Part shown: in pieces, positions 1 to 6,322 of the stretch
Layout: each line of letters begins with the position of its first letter
Position numbering within the stretch: position 1 is the first letter of the stretch
NCBI GenBank assembly: GCA_050309585.1
Contig: JBNRML010000096.1
Location: forward strand, 1-7,153
Direction: 5' to 3'
From: Bovifimicola sp050309585
GTDB taxonomy: Bacteria > Bacillota > Clostridia > Lachnospirales > Lachnospiraceae
DNA: 7,153 nucleotides
Notes under the pieces: generated by a model
Database searches by the model: none
The model's input: the letters and a program-made list of their open reading frames with translations, nothing else
What the model was told of the DNA's origin: nothing
Program-made: the position numbers and the translations under genes

Positions 1-582
1 GAGTCGGGGCTGTACAGCCTTATTCTTTCGAGCAAGATGCCGAATGCAAGAAGGTTTAAACGTTGGGTAACAAGCGAGATTCTTCCAACTATAAGAAAAC
101 ATGGTGTGTATGCGACAGATGAACTAATTGCAAATCCTGACCTTGCGATTGCAGCATTTACTGCATTAAAGGAAGAGCGAGAAAAGAACCGACTGCTTGA
201 ACAAACTACTGCCGTCCAAAAACAGCAGATTGCGGAAATGAAGCCAAAGGCAAGCTATTACGATGTGGTACTTAACTGCAAAGACCTTATTTCCACTTCT
301 ACGGTAGCGAAAGATTATGGAAAGTCTGCTATTTGGATGAATCGTTATCTCCATGAAAAAGGTGTGCAGTTTAAACAGGGCGAGATTTGGCTGTTATATC
401 AGAAATACGCAGAAAAAGGTTATACAAACACCAAGACACATAGCTATTCTGCTAATGACGGAACGATTCATACTAAGCCACATACCTACTGGACACAAAA
501 AGGCAGATTGTTTGTCTATGAATTATTAAAAGCAGATGGGATTTTGCCAACAATGGAACAGGAGGATAGTGATGTCGATTAG
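1..582 (+). CDS. Phage antirepressor, BRO-N/KilAC type (5' partial)
   Basis: This is the 3' part of a phage antirepressor; the reading frame is open from base 1, so the true start lies upstream. Numbering from the first codon in the window, residues 1-40 match the end of a BRO-N domain (GLYSLILSSKMPNARRFKRW, then VTSEILPTIRKHG). A charged helical linker follows (about 50-80), then a KilAC-type C-terminal domain (about 81-185) with the typical KASYYD start and a TYWTQKGRLFVYELL segment near the end. The in-frame ATG at 37 lies inside the BRO-N domain and is not the start. Members of this family bind DNA or repressor protein to relieve lysogenic repression; that role here is inferred from the family. 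The 3' end overlaps the next gene by 11 bases, suggesting translational coupling into the early operon. Confidence 0.88.
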   Translation, partial: ESGLYSLILSSKMPNARRFKRWVTSEILPTIRKHGVYATDELIANPDLAIAAFTALKEEREKNRLLEQTTAVQKQQIAEMKPKASYYDVVLNCKDLISTSTVAKDYGKSAIWMNRYLHEKGVQFKQGEIWLLYQKYAEKGYTNTKTHSYSANDGTIHTKPHTYWTQKGRLFVYELLKADGILPTMEQEDSDVD

Positions 583-1003
583 CAGGTATAACAGCGAAGG
601 TTATCCTGATCCGACCACCTACGGAGCCTTATCCAATATCGTAAAAGAAACGAAGGCGGCAAGGGCATACAGACCGATGGTGTATGTATGCTCCCCGTTT
701 TCAGGAGATATTGCCGGTAACATTGCAAATGCACGAAAGTACAGCCGCTACGCTGTGGAGCAGGGGTATATCCCCATTGCTCCGCATTTGCTGTTTCCGC
801 AGTTTCTTAACGATAACGATTTAACGGAACGTGAACTAGGGATACATTTTGGAAATGTGCTGATGAGCCACTGCAGCGAAGTGTGGGTGTTCGGAGAAAT
901 TATCTCAGCCGGGATGGATGCTGAAATCAGGAGAGCCAAAAGGAAAAATTACAGATTAAGATATTTCAGCAGTGATTTGAGGGAGGTCAGCAAAAATGCG
1001 TGA
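572..1003 (+). CDS. DUF4406/DUF7768 nucleoside deoxyribosyltransferase-like protein
   Basis: 143 residues. The start is the ATG at 572, because AGGAGG at 560-565 sits 6 bases upstream; an in-frame ATG at 536 would begin deep inside the antirepressor gene without such a site. After a polar 34-residue leader the protein has a Rossmann-like fold signature: a beta strand ending in CSPFSGD (40-46), N50 and R55 in the next helix, IPIAPHLLFPQF (67-78), TEREL (85-89), then EVWVFG (103-108) and SAGMDAEI (112-119). This pattern is seen in phage proteins annotated DUF4406 or DUF7768, which are distant relatives of nucleoside 2-deoxyribosyltransferases and TIR-like folds. Conserved S41, H72, G114 and E118 could line a nucleotide pocket. 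The substrate is unknown; a role in nucleotide metabolism or in countering NAD/nucleotide-based defence is speculation. It overlaps the primase-helicase gene by 8 bases. Confidence 0.85.
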   Translation: MSISRYNSEGYPDPTTYGALSNIVKETKAARAYRPMVYVCSPFSGDIAGNIANARKYSRYAVEQGYIPIAPHLLFPQFLNDNDLTERELGIHFGNVLMSHCSEVWVFGEIISAGMDAEIRRAKRKNYRLRYFSSDLREVSKNA

Positions 1004-3344
1004 TTTGAATATTGCCTATGGCAACAGCAGGACGGCAAAGTTCTGGTCGAATAAAACCATAAAATTTGAGGAACTGTGTGACAGACTGCGTACCCCAATC
1101 TACACCTCTGAAACAGCGGAGGAATATCCGAAACTGCCAAAGGGACAGCGTGATGATATTAAGGATAAGGGTGGATTTGTGGCAGGGCATCTGAGCGGCA
1201 ATCGCAGACAGGCAAACAAAGTGGTCTGCCGTTCCATGCTGGTATATGACCTCGACAGTATTGAACAGGATTTTCTAAAGGATATCAGCGCCAAGATTAG
1301 CAACAAGGGCTGCTACTATACAACCCACAGCCATACAGCGGACAAGCCGAGAGCGAGAATGATTATCCCGGTCAGCCGTGATATGACACCCGATGAGTTC
1401 AATGCGGCAGCGAGATATTACGCACAGGACAACGGATTCATCAGTATGCTTGACCCTTGCTCCTTTTCGCCCCATCAGCTGATGTACTGGCCGACCTGCC
1501 CATCCAACGGAGAATATCTGTTTGGTGTCATTGAGGGCGATTGGCTTGACCCTGATACGATCTTTGCAAAGCATCCAAATTGGCGTGACTGCTCTCTGCT
1601 CCCTACCACACCGAAGGAAAGTAAAGTAGCTGACAGAAAAGTACAGCAACAGAAAGATCCACTTGAAAAAGAAGGTGTAGTCGGAGCGGTGTGCCGAGCC
1701 TATACGATTCAGGATGCTATGGATACATTTCTTTCTGATGTTTATGCACCAACAGCTGATGGTTCAGGCAGATACGATTACATTCCCGGCGAGGGGGCTG
1801 CGGGTGTTGTGATTTATGAGGATAAATTTGCTTACAGCCATCATGCAACGGACCCGGCCGGGGGCAAGCTGTCTAATGCATTTGATTTGATTCGAGTTCA
1901 CAAATTCGCAGATTTGGATGAAAAGAAATCTTATGCTGCGGCAGTAGAGTTTTTGCTAAAAGATGAGCGTGTAGGAACACAGCTGTTAAAAGAAAAGCAG
2001 GAAAATGCCAAGCAGGAATTTGAGGATTGGACGCAGGCACTGCAGCGTGATAAGAACGGGAATCTTTGCAATACTCTGCGTAACCTTACATTGGTGCTTG
2101 AGAATGATGAAAAATTGCAGGATATCGTATTTAATCAACAGCTTGATGGTATGGAAATCAAAGGCAGTGTGCCTTGGCAGCATCCTGCTAAATATTGGAG
2201 AGATGCAGATGATGCACAGCTGATTAGCTACATTGATACGAACTATGGCAACTTTTCTGAAAGGAATTATAAAATCGCTGTAACGAAGGTGACGGATGAC
2301 CGTTCCTACCATCCGATTCGTGAATTTCTTCATGCATTGCCGGAATGGGATGGCATTAAGAGGGCGGAAACCATTCTGGTTGATTACCTTGGTGCAGAGG
2401 ACAATAAATATGTTCGTGCGGTAACAAGGAAATCATTATGTGCTGCAGTAAAACGAGTATTAGACCCCGGCTGTAAATTCGATACGATGATTGTGCTGAA
2501 TGGCCCACAGGGTATCGGTAAAAGTACACTTATTTCACTGCTTGGCGGTGAGTGGTTTTCGGATTCACTGAGCCTTAGCGATACCAAGGACAAGACGGCA
2601 GCGGAAAAATTGCAGGGATATTGGATTTTGGAAATTGGAGAACTGGCAGGACTTCGCAAGGCAGAGGTGGAAACACTGCGTTCTTTTATTTCAAGACAGA
2701 ATGATATTTACAGAGCCGCTTTTGGTAAGAGACCAAATCCGCATCCCCGTCAGTGTATTTTCATTGGTACTACGAATGCAGAGTCAGGCTATCTTCGTGA
2801 TACTACAGGCAACAGACGATTCTGGCCAGTAAAGACACCGGGAAATGGACAAAAGCATTCATGGGAATTGAAAGAACAGGATGTGAAGCAGATTTGGGCA
2901 GAAGCACTGGAACTTGTTGAGGCAGGCGAAAAGCTGTATCTGACACCAGAAGAGGATAGTCTTGCTAAGGATGAACAGCGAGCTGCTATGGAATCAGATG
3001 AGCGCGAGGGTTTGGTGCGCGAGTACCTTGATACGCTGCTCCCTGACAACTGGGATGCTATGGATTTGTTTGAACGCAGAAATTTCCTAAGTGGAAATGA
3101 GCTGGGCGAAATCGGCAGAAAAGGCACCGTAAGAAGAACACAGGTCAGCAGTATGGAAATTTGGTGCGAGTGCTTTGGCAAAGAAAGAGCCAATATCGGA
3201 CGGGCAGATTCAAATGCAATTACAGCGATTTTGATTAAACTCGAGTGGAATCGTCTGGCGAATAAAATCAGAATGCAGTTATATGGACCACAGTATGTTT
3301 TTGTTCCTAAAAGTGTTCCTGACGATGTTCCTAAAAAACTGTGA
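996..3344 (+). CDS. VapE-type phage primase-helicase (virulence-associated E family)
   Basis: 782 residues, a usual length for fused phage primase-helicases. GGGAGG at 981-986 lies 9 bases before the ATG. The N-terminal part resembles an archaeo-eukaryotic-type primase: D85-L-D87 at the end of a hydrophobic strand, S112-H113 followed by KPRAR (117-121), and LDPCSFSPHQLMYWP (152-166). A middle region (about 210-330) is of unclear fold. The C-terminal half is the VapE ATPase domain: Walker A GPQGIGKST (503-511, K509), Walker B-like WILEIGEL (543-550), an RQNDIYRAAFGKR segment, FIGTTN, and TGNRRFWPV, whose R607/R608 are plausible arginine-finger residues. It should unwind and prime phage DNA at the origin; this is known for relatives only by analogy. 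The last residues form a VP-rich tail (FVPKSVPDDVPKKL) encoded by 12-bp-spaced GTTCCT elements that continue into the following gap. Confidence 0.9.
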   Translation: MRDLNIAYGNSRTAKFWSNKTIKFEELCDRLRTPIYTSETAEEYPKLPKGQRDDIKDKGGFVAGHLSGNRRQANKVVCRSMLVYDLDSIEQDFLKDISAKISNKGCYYTTHSHTADKPRARMIIPVSRDMTPDEFNAAARYYAQDNGFISMLDPCSFSPHQLMYWPTCPSNGEYLFGVIEGDWLDPDTIFAKHPNWRDCSLLPTTPKESKVADRKVQQQKDPLEKEGVVGAVCRAYTIQDAMDTFLSDVYAPTADGSGRYDYIPGEGAAGVVIYEDKFAYSHHATDPAGGKLSNAFDLIRVHKFADLDEKKSYAAAVEFLLKDERVGTQLLKEKQENAKQEFEDWTQALQRDKNGNLCNTLRNLTLVLENDEKLQDIVFNQQLDGMEIKGSVPWQHPAKYWRDADDAQLISYIDTNYGNFSERNYKIAVTKVTDDRSYHPIREFLHALPEWDGIKRAETILVDYLGAEDNKYVRAVTRKSLCAAVKRVLDPGCKFDTMIVLNGPQGIGKSTLISLLGGEWFSDSLSLSDTKDKTAAEKLQGYWILEIGELAGLRKAEVETLRSFISRQNDIYRAAFGKRPNPHPRQCIFIGTTNAESGYLRDTTGNRRFWPVKTPGNGQKHSWELKEQDVKQIWAEALELVEAGEKLYLTPEEDSLAKDEQRAAMESDEREGLVREYLDTLLPDNWDAMDLFERRNFLSGNELGEIGRKGTVRRTQVSSMEIWCECFGKERANIGRADSNAITAILIKLEWNRLANKIRMQLYGPQYVFVPKSVPDDVPKKL

Positions 3345-3354
3345 TGTTAGGAAC

Positions 3355-3411
3355 TGTTCCCAACCTGTGTTTCTGTTCCTAAAATGAGTGACAGGAACAA
3401 GGCTGGGAACA
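3355..3411 (+). other. Nested imperfect hairpin built from GTTCC elements
   Basis: Outer arms TGTTCCCA (3355-3362) and TGGGAACA (3404-3411) pair perfectly. After one mismatch, CCT (3364-3366) pairs with AGG (3400-3402). An inner stem TGTTCCT (3374-3380) pairs with AGGAACA (3393-3399) around a 12-base loop, leaving a 7-base bulge on the left side only. No T-tract follows, so it does not look like an intrinsic terminator. It may act as a cruciform or simply reflect paired protein-binding sites. Confidence 0.5.
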
Positions 3412-3447
3412 CCTCAAGGGTGAGGGCGGTAGCCAACTTTACTGCTT

Positions 3448-3486
3448 TTGTACCTGTGTTCCTAATAATTATATTAAATATAAAAT
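3448..3486 (+). promoter_or_regulatory. AT-rich palindrome with weak candidate promoter
   Basis: TTGTAC (3448-3453) and TATATT (3470-3475) lie 16 bp apart and could be -35 and -10 boxes for the VRR-NUC operon. One GTTCCT element (3458-3463) falls in the spacer. The -10 box is within a perfect palindrome TTATATT-A-AATATAA (3469-3483), itself inside an A/T-only stretch that could equally be a DNA unwinding element beside the GTTCC array. The two readings cannot be separated from sequence alone. Confidence 0.3.
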
Positions 3487-3569
3487 AATTGTAATAAAGA
3501 GTAGATTGCATCGAGTACGCACACATTCGCGCGTATAGGGATTTTAGGTAATGGGAACAGGAGGATGAA

Positions 3570-3854
3570 ATGAGAGAAAAAATAATAGAACAGAAACTTG
3601 CAATGGCAGTAAAAAAGAATGGCGGGATATGTCCCAAGTTCACTTCTACCGGCTTCGATGGTATGCCGGACCGTTTGGTGCTTATTCCGCATGGTAAGTT
3701 TGCCTTTGTGGAAGTCAAAGCACCGGGAGAAAAGCCAAGACCGTTACAGCTGGCAAGGCACAGACTGCTGAGCCGTCTGGGATTTCGAGTGTATGTTCTT
3801 GACAGTGAGGAGCAGATTGGAGGGGTTCTTGATGAAATTGAAAATTCAATGTGA
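3570..3854 (+). CDS. VRR-NUC domain nuclease
   Basis: 94 residues, a complete single-domain VRR-NUC protein of the PD-(D/E)xK nuclease superfamily. Visible motifs are E7 in the first helix, G31-M-P-D34-R35, then FVEVKAPGEK with catalytic-type E48 and K50, and Q60 in the following helix. The start is fixed by AGGAGG at 3559-3564, 5 bases before the ATG; an overlapping ATG at 3565 runs into a stop after two codons. Stand-alone phage VRR-NUC proteins are structure-specific nucleases, and Holliday-junction cleavage is reported for some relatives, so a role in resolving replication or recombination intermediates is a reasonable inference. It follows the 225-bp gap after the primase-helicase and in related phages usually sits directly before the SNF2 helicase; here an HNH gene lies between them, starting 23 bases before this gene ends. 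Confidence 0.9.
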   Translation: MREKIIEQKLAMAVKKNGGICPKFTSTGFDGMPDRLVLIPHGKFAFVEVKAPGEKPRPLQLARHRLLSRLGFRVYVLDSEEQIGGVLDEIENSM

Positions 3855-4425
3855 CTGGTGTGGAAAAGAATTTGAGAGAAACCATAATCACATTCATGAA
3901 AAAAAATATTGCTGCAGAGCGTGTTTAGGAAAAGCAAACGCAGAACGTTTTCGATTGAAGAGTCTGCGAACGTGTGATAACTGTGGGAAAATTTTTGAAT
4001 ACAGAGGTAACCATAAAAAGAGAAACGAACATTTCTTCTGTTGCCCAGAATGCAGCTATGAATTCAAAGTGAAAAAAATATATGTATCATGCGATTGGTG
4101 TGACAATCCAATTTACAAAAAGCGTTCTGATGTTGCAAGAAACGAGCATAATTTTTGTGATTATGGGTGCTATATCGACTACGTCAATTTTGAAAAAGCT
4201 GGTGCAGATAATCAAATGATATCAGGAGAAAAACTGTATCGCAGGCTTGCAGAAATGAAGATTGGACGAAAACTTCAAGAGAATGAGGATGTTCATCATA
4301 TTGACGGCAATCATCTAAATAATGATTTTGCCAATTTAAAAGTTGTTACAGCTTCAGAGCATATGAAAATACACGCTTCCCAGAAAGAGAGAGACTGTCA
4401 TGGCAGATTTATTAAAAAAGAATGA
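3832..4425 (+). CDS. Free-standing HNH endonuclease with three N-terminal Cys-rich modules
   Basis: 197 residues. The ATG at 3832 is chosen because GGAGG (3819-3823) precedes it at a normal distance; an in-frame ATG at 3793 has no such site and would add residues unrelated to the domain. Three Cys modules repeat about every 40 residues: C7/C10 with C28/C31, C48/C51 with C71/C74, and C87/C90 with C109/C113, each opening with CDxC and likely binding zinc. A linker (about 119-150) leads to the HNH nuclease: H155-H156-I-D-G-N, NNDFANL (163-169), and EHMKIH with H177 and H181. It resembles homing-type HNH proteins of phages, which cut DNA and spread into neighbouring genes. Hand counts give about 35% GC here against roughly 50% in the genes on either side, and the low-GC tract runs on into the next gene, which suggests recent acquisition. 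It overlaps both neighbours. Confidence 0.85.
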   Translation: MKLKIQCDWCGKEFERNHNHIHEKKYCCRACLGKANAERFRLKSLRTCDNCGKIFEYRGNHKKRNEHFFCCPECSYEFKVKKIYVSCDWCDNPIYKKRSDVARNEHNFCDYGCYIDYVNFEKAGADNQMISGEKLYRRLAEMKIGRKLQENEDVHHIDGNHLNNDFANLKVVTASEHMKIHASQKERDCHGRFIKKE

Positions 4426-5755
4426 TTTGCATGGGTATCAGGAATATAGTGTCAATTTTATTATTGAACATCCTGTAGCTGCAGTCCTTTTAGATTGTGG
4501 ACTTGGGAAAACTGTAACATCACTTACGGCTATAAATGATTTGATGTTTGACTATTTTGATATTCATCGTGTTTTAGTTATATGCCCTTTGAGAGTAGGT
4601 AATGTTTGGGCGAATGAGATACAACATTGGGAGCATCTGCACCTTTTGCAGTATTCGGTGGCGGTGGGTTCTGAGTCGGAGCGGCTGTCAGCACTGAAAG
4701 CACAGGCAGATATTTACATCATCAACCGTGAAAATGTGCAGTGGCTGATTGAGAAAAGCGGCATCCCCTTTGATTTTGATATGGTGGTTGTGGATGAGCT
4801 GTCCTCCTTCAAGAATTATCAGTCCAAGCGGTTCAAGGCACTGATGAAGGCAAGACCGAAGGTAAAAAGAGTGGTAGGTCTGACAGGCACTCCTTCCAGT
4901 AACGGTCTGATGGATTTATTCGCAGAGTTCAAACTGCTGGATATGGGAGCAAGGCTTGGCAGGTTCATCGGTCAGTACCGAACGGCCTATTTCTCCCCGG
5001 ACAAGCGTAATGGTCAGATTGTTTACAGCTATAAGCCACTGCCCAATGCCGAACAGCAGATTTATGATAAGATTTCGGATATTACGATTTCCATGAAATC
5101 TACCGACCATCTGAAAATGCCGGAACTGATCAGCACACAGCTGGCGGTGGAATTGTCGGAAGCGGAAAAGAAGAAATACGAGGAACTGAAAAAAGACCTC
5201 ATTCTTCAGCTGCCGGATGGAGAAATCACAGCCGCCAATGCCGCATCGCTGTCGGGCAAGCTGTCCCAGCTGGCAAACGGAGCAGTCTATTCTGATGATG
5301 AGAGCGTTCTGGAGATACACCAGAGAAAGCTGGATGCACTGGAGGATATCATCGAATCGGCAAACGGAAAGCCTGTCCTTGTGGCATATTGGTTTCGTCA
5401 CGATTTGGAGCGTATCAAAAAACGCTTTGATGTGAGAGAAATCAAGACCGCAAAGGATATAGCCGACTGGAATCACGGCAGTATCCCAATTGCCGTAATA
5501 CATCCGGCATCGGCAGGACACGGCCTGAACCTACAGCAGGGTGGTTCTGCCTTGGTATGGTTCGGCATCACATGGTCACTAGAATTATATCAGCAGACCA
5601 ATGCCAGACTTTGGCGGCAGGGTCAGTCCGCAGAAACCGTGGTCATTACCCACATCATAGCAAAAGACACCATTGACGAGAGAATCATCAAGGCACTGAA
5701 AACCAAGGATACCTCCCAATCCGCCTTGATTGATGCCGTAAAAGCCAATCTATGA
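4400..5755 (+). CDS. SNF2-family (SF2) phage DNA helicase
   Basis: 451 residues, full length for this compact phage SNF2 family. Motif I is DCGLGKT (32-38), with HGYQ just upstream (11-14) acting as the Q-type motif; motif Ia is VICPLRV (60-66); motif II is DELS (132-135); motif III is LTGTP (161-165). In the second RecA lobe, VLVAYWFRHDLERI precedes the SAGHGLNLQ region, and motif VI is QTNARLWRQGQ (399-409) with arginines 403 and 406. It should translocate on or remodel DNA with ATP during phage replication or recombination; the precise partner is unknown. The ATG at 4400 is the first in-frame start and has only a weak AGAGAG-type site; it overlaps the HNH gene by 26 bases. GC rises from about 35% before roughly 4635 to near 48-50% after it, so the first ~80 codons match the HNH gene rather than the rest of the helicase. 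Confidence 0.93.
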   Translation: MADLLKKNDLHGYQEYSVNFIIEHPVAAVLLDCGLGKTVTSLTAINDLMFDYFDIHRVLVICPLRVGNVWANEIQHWEHLHLLQYSVAVGSESERLSALKAQADIYIINRENVQWLIEKSGIPFDFDMVVVDELSSFKNYQSKRFKALMKARPKVKRVVGLTGTPSSNGLMDLFAEFKLLDMGARLGRFIGQYRTAYFSPDKRNGQIVYSYKPLPNAEQQIYDKISDITISMKSTDHLKMPELISTQLAVELSEAEKKKYEELKKDLILQLPDGEITAANAASLSGKLSQLANGAVYSDDESVLEIHQRKLDALEDIIESANGKPVLVAYWFRHDLERIKKRFDVREIKTAKDIADWNHGSIPIAVIHPASAGHGLNLQQGGSALVWFGITWSLELYQQTNARLWRQGQSAETVVITHIIAKDTIDERIIKALKTKDTSQSALIDAVKANL

Positions 5756-5790
5756 AAATCAGAGTCAACCTATGACAATCCAAGCCAATC
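5741..5790 (+). repeat. Degenerate 20-bp tandem repeat, 2.5 copies
   Basis: Units at 5741-5760 and 5761-5780 are identical at 16 of 20 positions, and a half unit at 5781-5790 repeats AAGCCAATC from the first. Each full unit contains TATGA. The first unit carries the helicase stop codon (5753-5755). The second unit supplies an ATG (5772) in frame with the next gene, but without a ribosome binding site. It looks like a small slippage duplication at the gene end; a function is not evident. Confidence 0.55.
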
Positions 5791-5822
5791 CGAGTGGAAT
5801 ACAAAATTTCGGAGGTAAGGAT

Positions 5823-6242
5823 ATGACAGAAAAAGAATACTTATTGCAGGCACGATATCTGGATGAGCGTATTCACTCGAAGGTTCAGCAGGTGGAATCC
5901 TTAAATGATTTAGCTACAAGCTGTTCCGCTGTAATCAGTGATATGCCGAGAAATCCAAACCGTGGCGGTTCCAAGATGGCAGATGCCGTAATTAAAATTG
6001 TTTCTTTGCAGGAAGAAATAAATATGGACATCAATGCGCTTGTAGAACTAAAGCGAGAAATCATGGGTGTTATAAAAGCCGTGCCAAATGTGGAATACCA
6101 GACGCTGTTAGAAAAACGATATCTGTGCTTTATCTCATGGGAGCAGATTGCCGTGGATATGAATTATTCTATGCAGCACATACACCGAATGCATAGTGCG
6201 GCACTGAAAGAAATTATCTTGCCACCGGAACATGAGAGTTAA
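5823..6242 (+). CDS. DUF1492/ArpU-like phage transcriptional regulator
   Basis: 139 residues. The ATG at 5823 is preceded 7 bases upstream by GGAGG (5811-5815); an in-frame ATG at 5772 lies in the tandem repeat and lacks a site. The N-terminal half is helical and probably coiled coil (about 3-85), including an MPRNPNRGGSKMADAV segment (about 41-56) typical of the family. The C-terminal part, YQTLLEKRYL (92-101) then SWEQIAVDMNYSMQHIHRMHSAAL (105-128), is a sigma-70 region 4-like helix-turn-helix. DUF1492, ArpU and RinA proteins stand just before packaging genes and several such proteins activate late transcription. The same role is inferred here because the following 141 bases hold direct repeats, a -10 box without a -35 box, and a strong terminator ahead of the HNH-terminase genes. 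Confidence 0.85.
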   Translation: MTEKEYLLQARYLDERIHSKVQQVESLNDLATSCSAVISDMPRNPNRGGSKMADAVIKIVSLQEEINMDINALVELKREIMGVIKAVPNVEYQTLLEKRYLCFISWEQIAVDMNYSMQHIHRMHSAALKEIILPPEHES

Positions 6243-6283
6243 TGTGATAGAATGAGAGTAAGCACCTGTGATATTATTATAAT
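6232..6283 (+). promoter_or_regulatory. Candidate activator-dependent late promoter with direct repeats
   Basis: A perfect -10 box TATAAT lies at 6278-6283, inside the palindrome TATTATAATA (6275-6284). The place for a -35 box (about 6255-6260) reads AGAGTA, unlike TTGACA. A two-part direct repeat covers that zone: ATGAGAGT at 6232-6239 and 6252-6259, each followed by TGTGATA at 6243-6249 and 6267-6273. The first copy overlaps the end of the DUF1492 gene. This is the layout expected for a promoter driven by a bound activator, the DUF1492 protein being the obvious candidate. Confidence 0.45.
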
Positions 6284-6322
6284 AGCGAAAAGCAAAAAAA
6301 ATATAAACGGGTAAAATCGTAG

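Larger units (their letters stand above)
3303..3558. repeat. Array of ten TGTTCCYRA-like elements, candidate replication origin or operator cluster
   Basis: Core GTTCCY occurs on the + strand at 3303, 3315, 3327, 3356, 3375 and 3458 (first base of each), and on the - strand at 3349-3354, 3393-3398, 3405-3410 and 3553-3558. Nine of ten cores are preceded by T, and most continue with AA or GA, giving consensus TGTTCCYRA. The first three are exactly 12 bp apart and are codons of the primase-helicase tail; sites 4 and 5 form a palindrome GGAAC-T-GTTCC (3350-3360). With equal base frequencies about 0.25 such 6-mers would be expected in this span, so the cluster is not chance. Position after the replication gene and next to an AT-rich block suggests origin iterons; binding sites for a regulator are the alternative. 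Confidence 0.6.

Noticed and set aside
536..571. Upstream ATG extending the DUF4406-like gene
   Set aside because: It would read within the antirepressor gene and lacks a ribosome binding site, whereas AGGAGG sits 6 bases before the ATG at 572.
1275..1649. Minus-strand open frame of 124 codons inside the primase-helicase gene
   Set aside because: It is antisense to the primase domain, with no motif and no ribosome binding site noticed.
3344..3382. 12-codon micro-frame starting at an ATG that overlaps the primase-helicase stop codon
   Set aside because: Too short, no conserved feature, and its bases are explained by the GTTCC array.
3506..3539. TTGCAT (3506-3511) with TATAGG (3534-3539) as a promoter for the VRR-NUC gene
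   Set aside because: The 22-bp spacer is too long for a standard sigma-A promoter.
3347..3937. Minus-strand open frame of 196 codons covering the non-coding gap, VRR-NUC and part of HNH
   Set aside because: It lies opposite two well-supported genes, is rich in Ser/Cys/Phe as expected of an antisense shadow, and has no recognisable domain.
4916..5521. Minus-strand open frame of 201 codons inside the helicase gene
   Set aside because: It is antisense to conserved helicase motifs, and the translation shows no domain or plausible start site.
5772..5822. Upstream ATG extending the DUF1492-type gene
   Set aside because: The ATG belongs to the tandem repeat and has no ribosome binding site; GGAGG is placed for the ATG at 5823.
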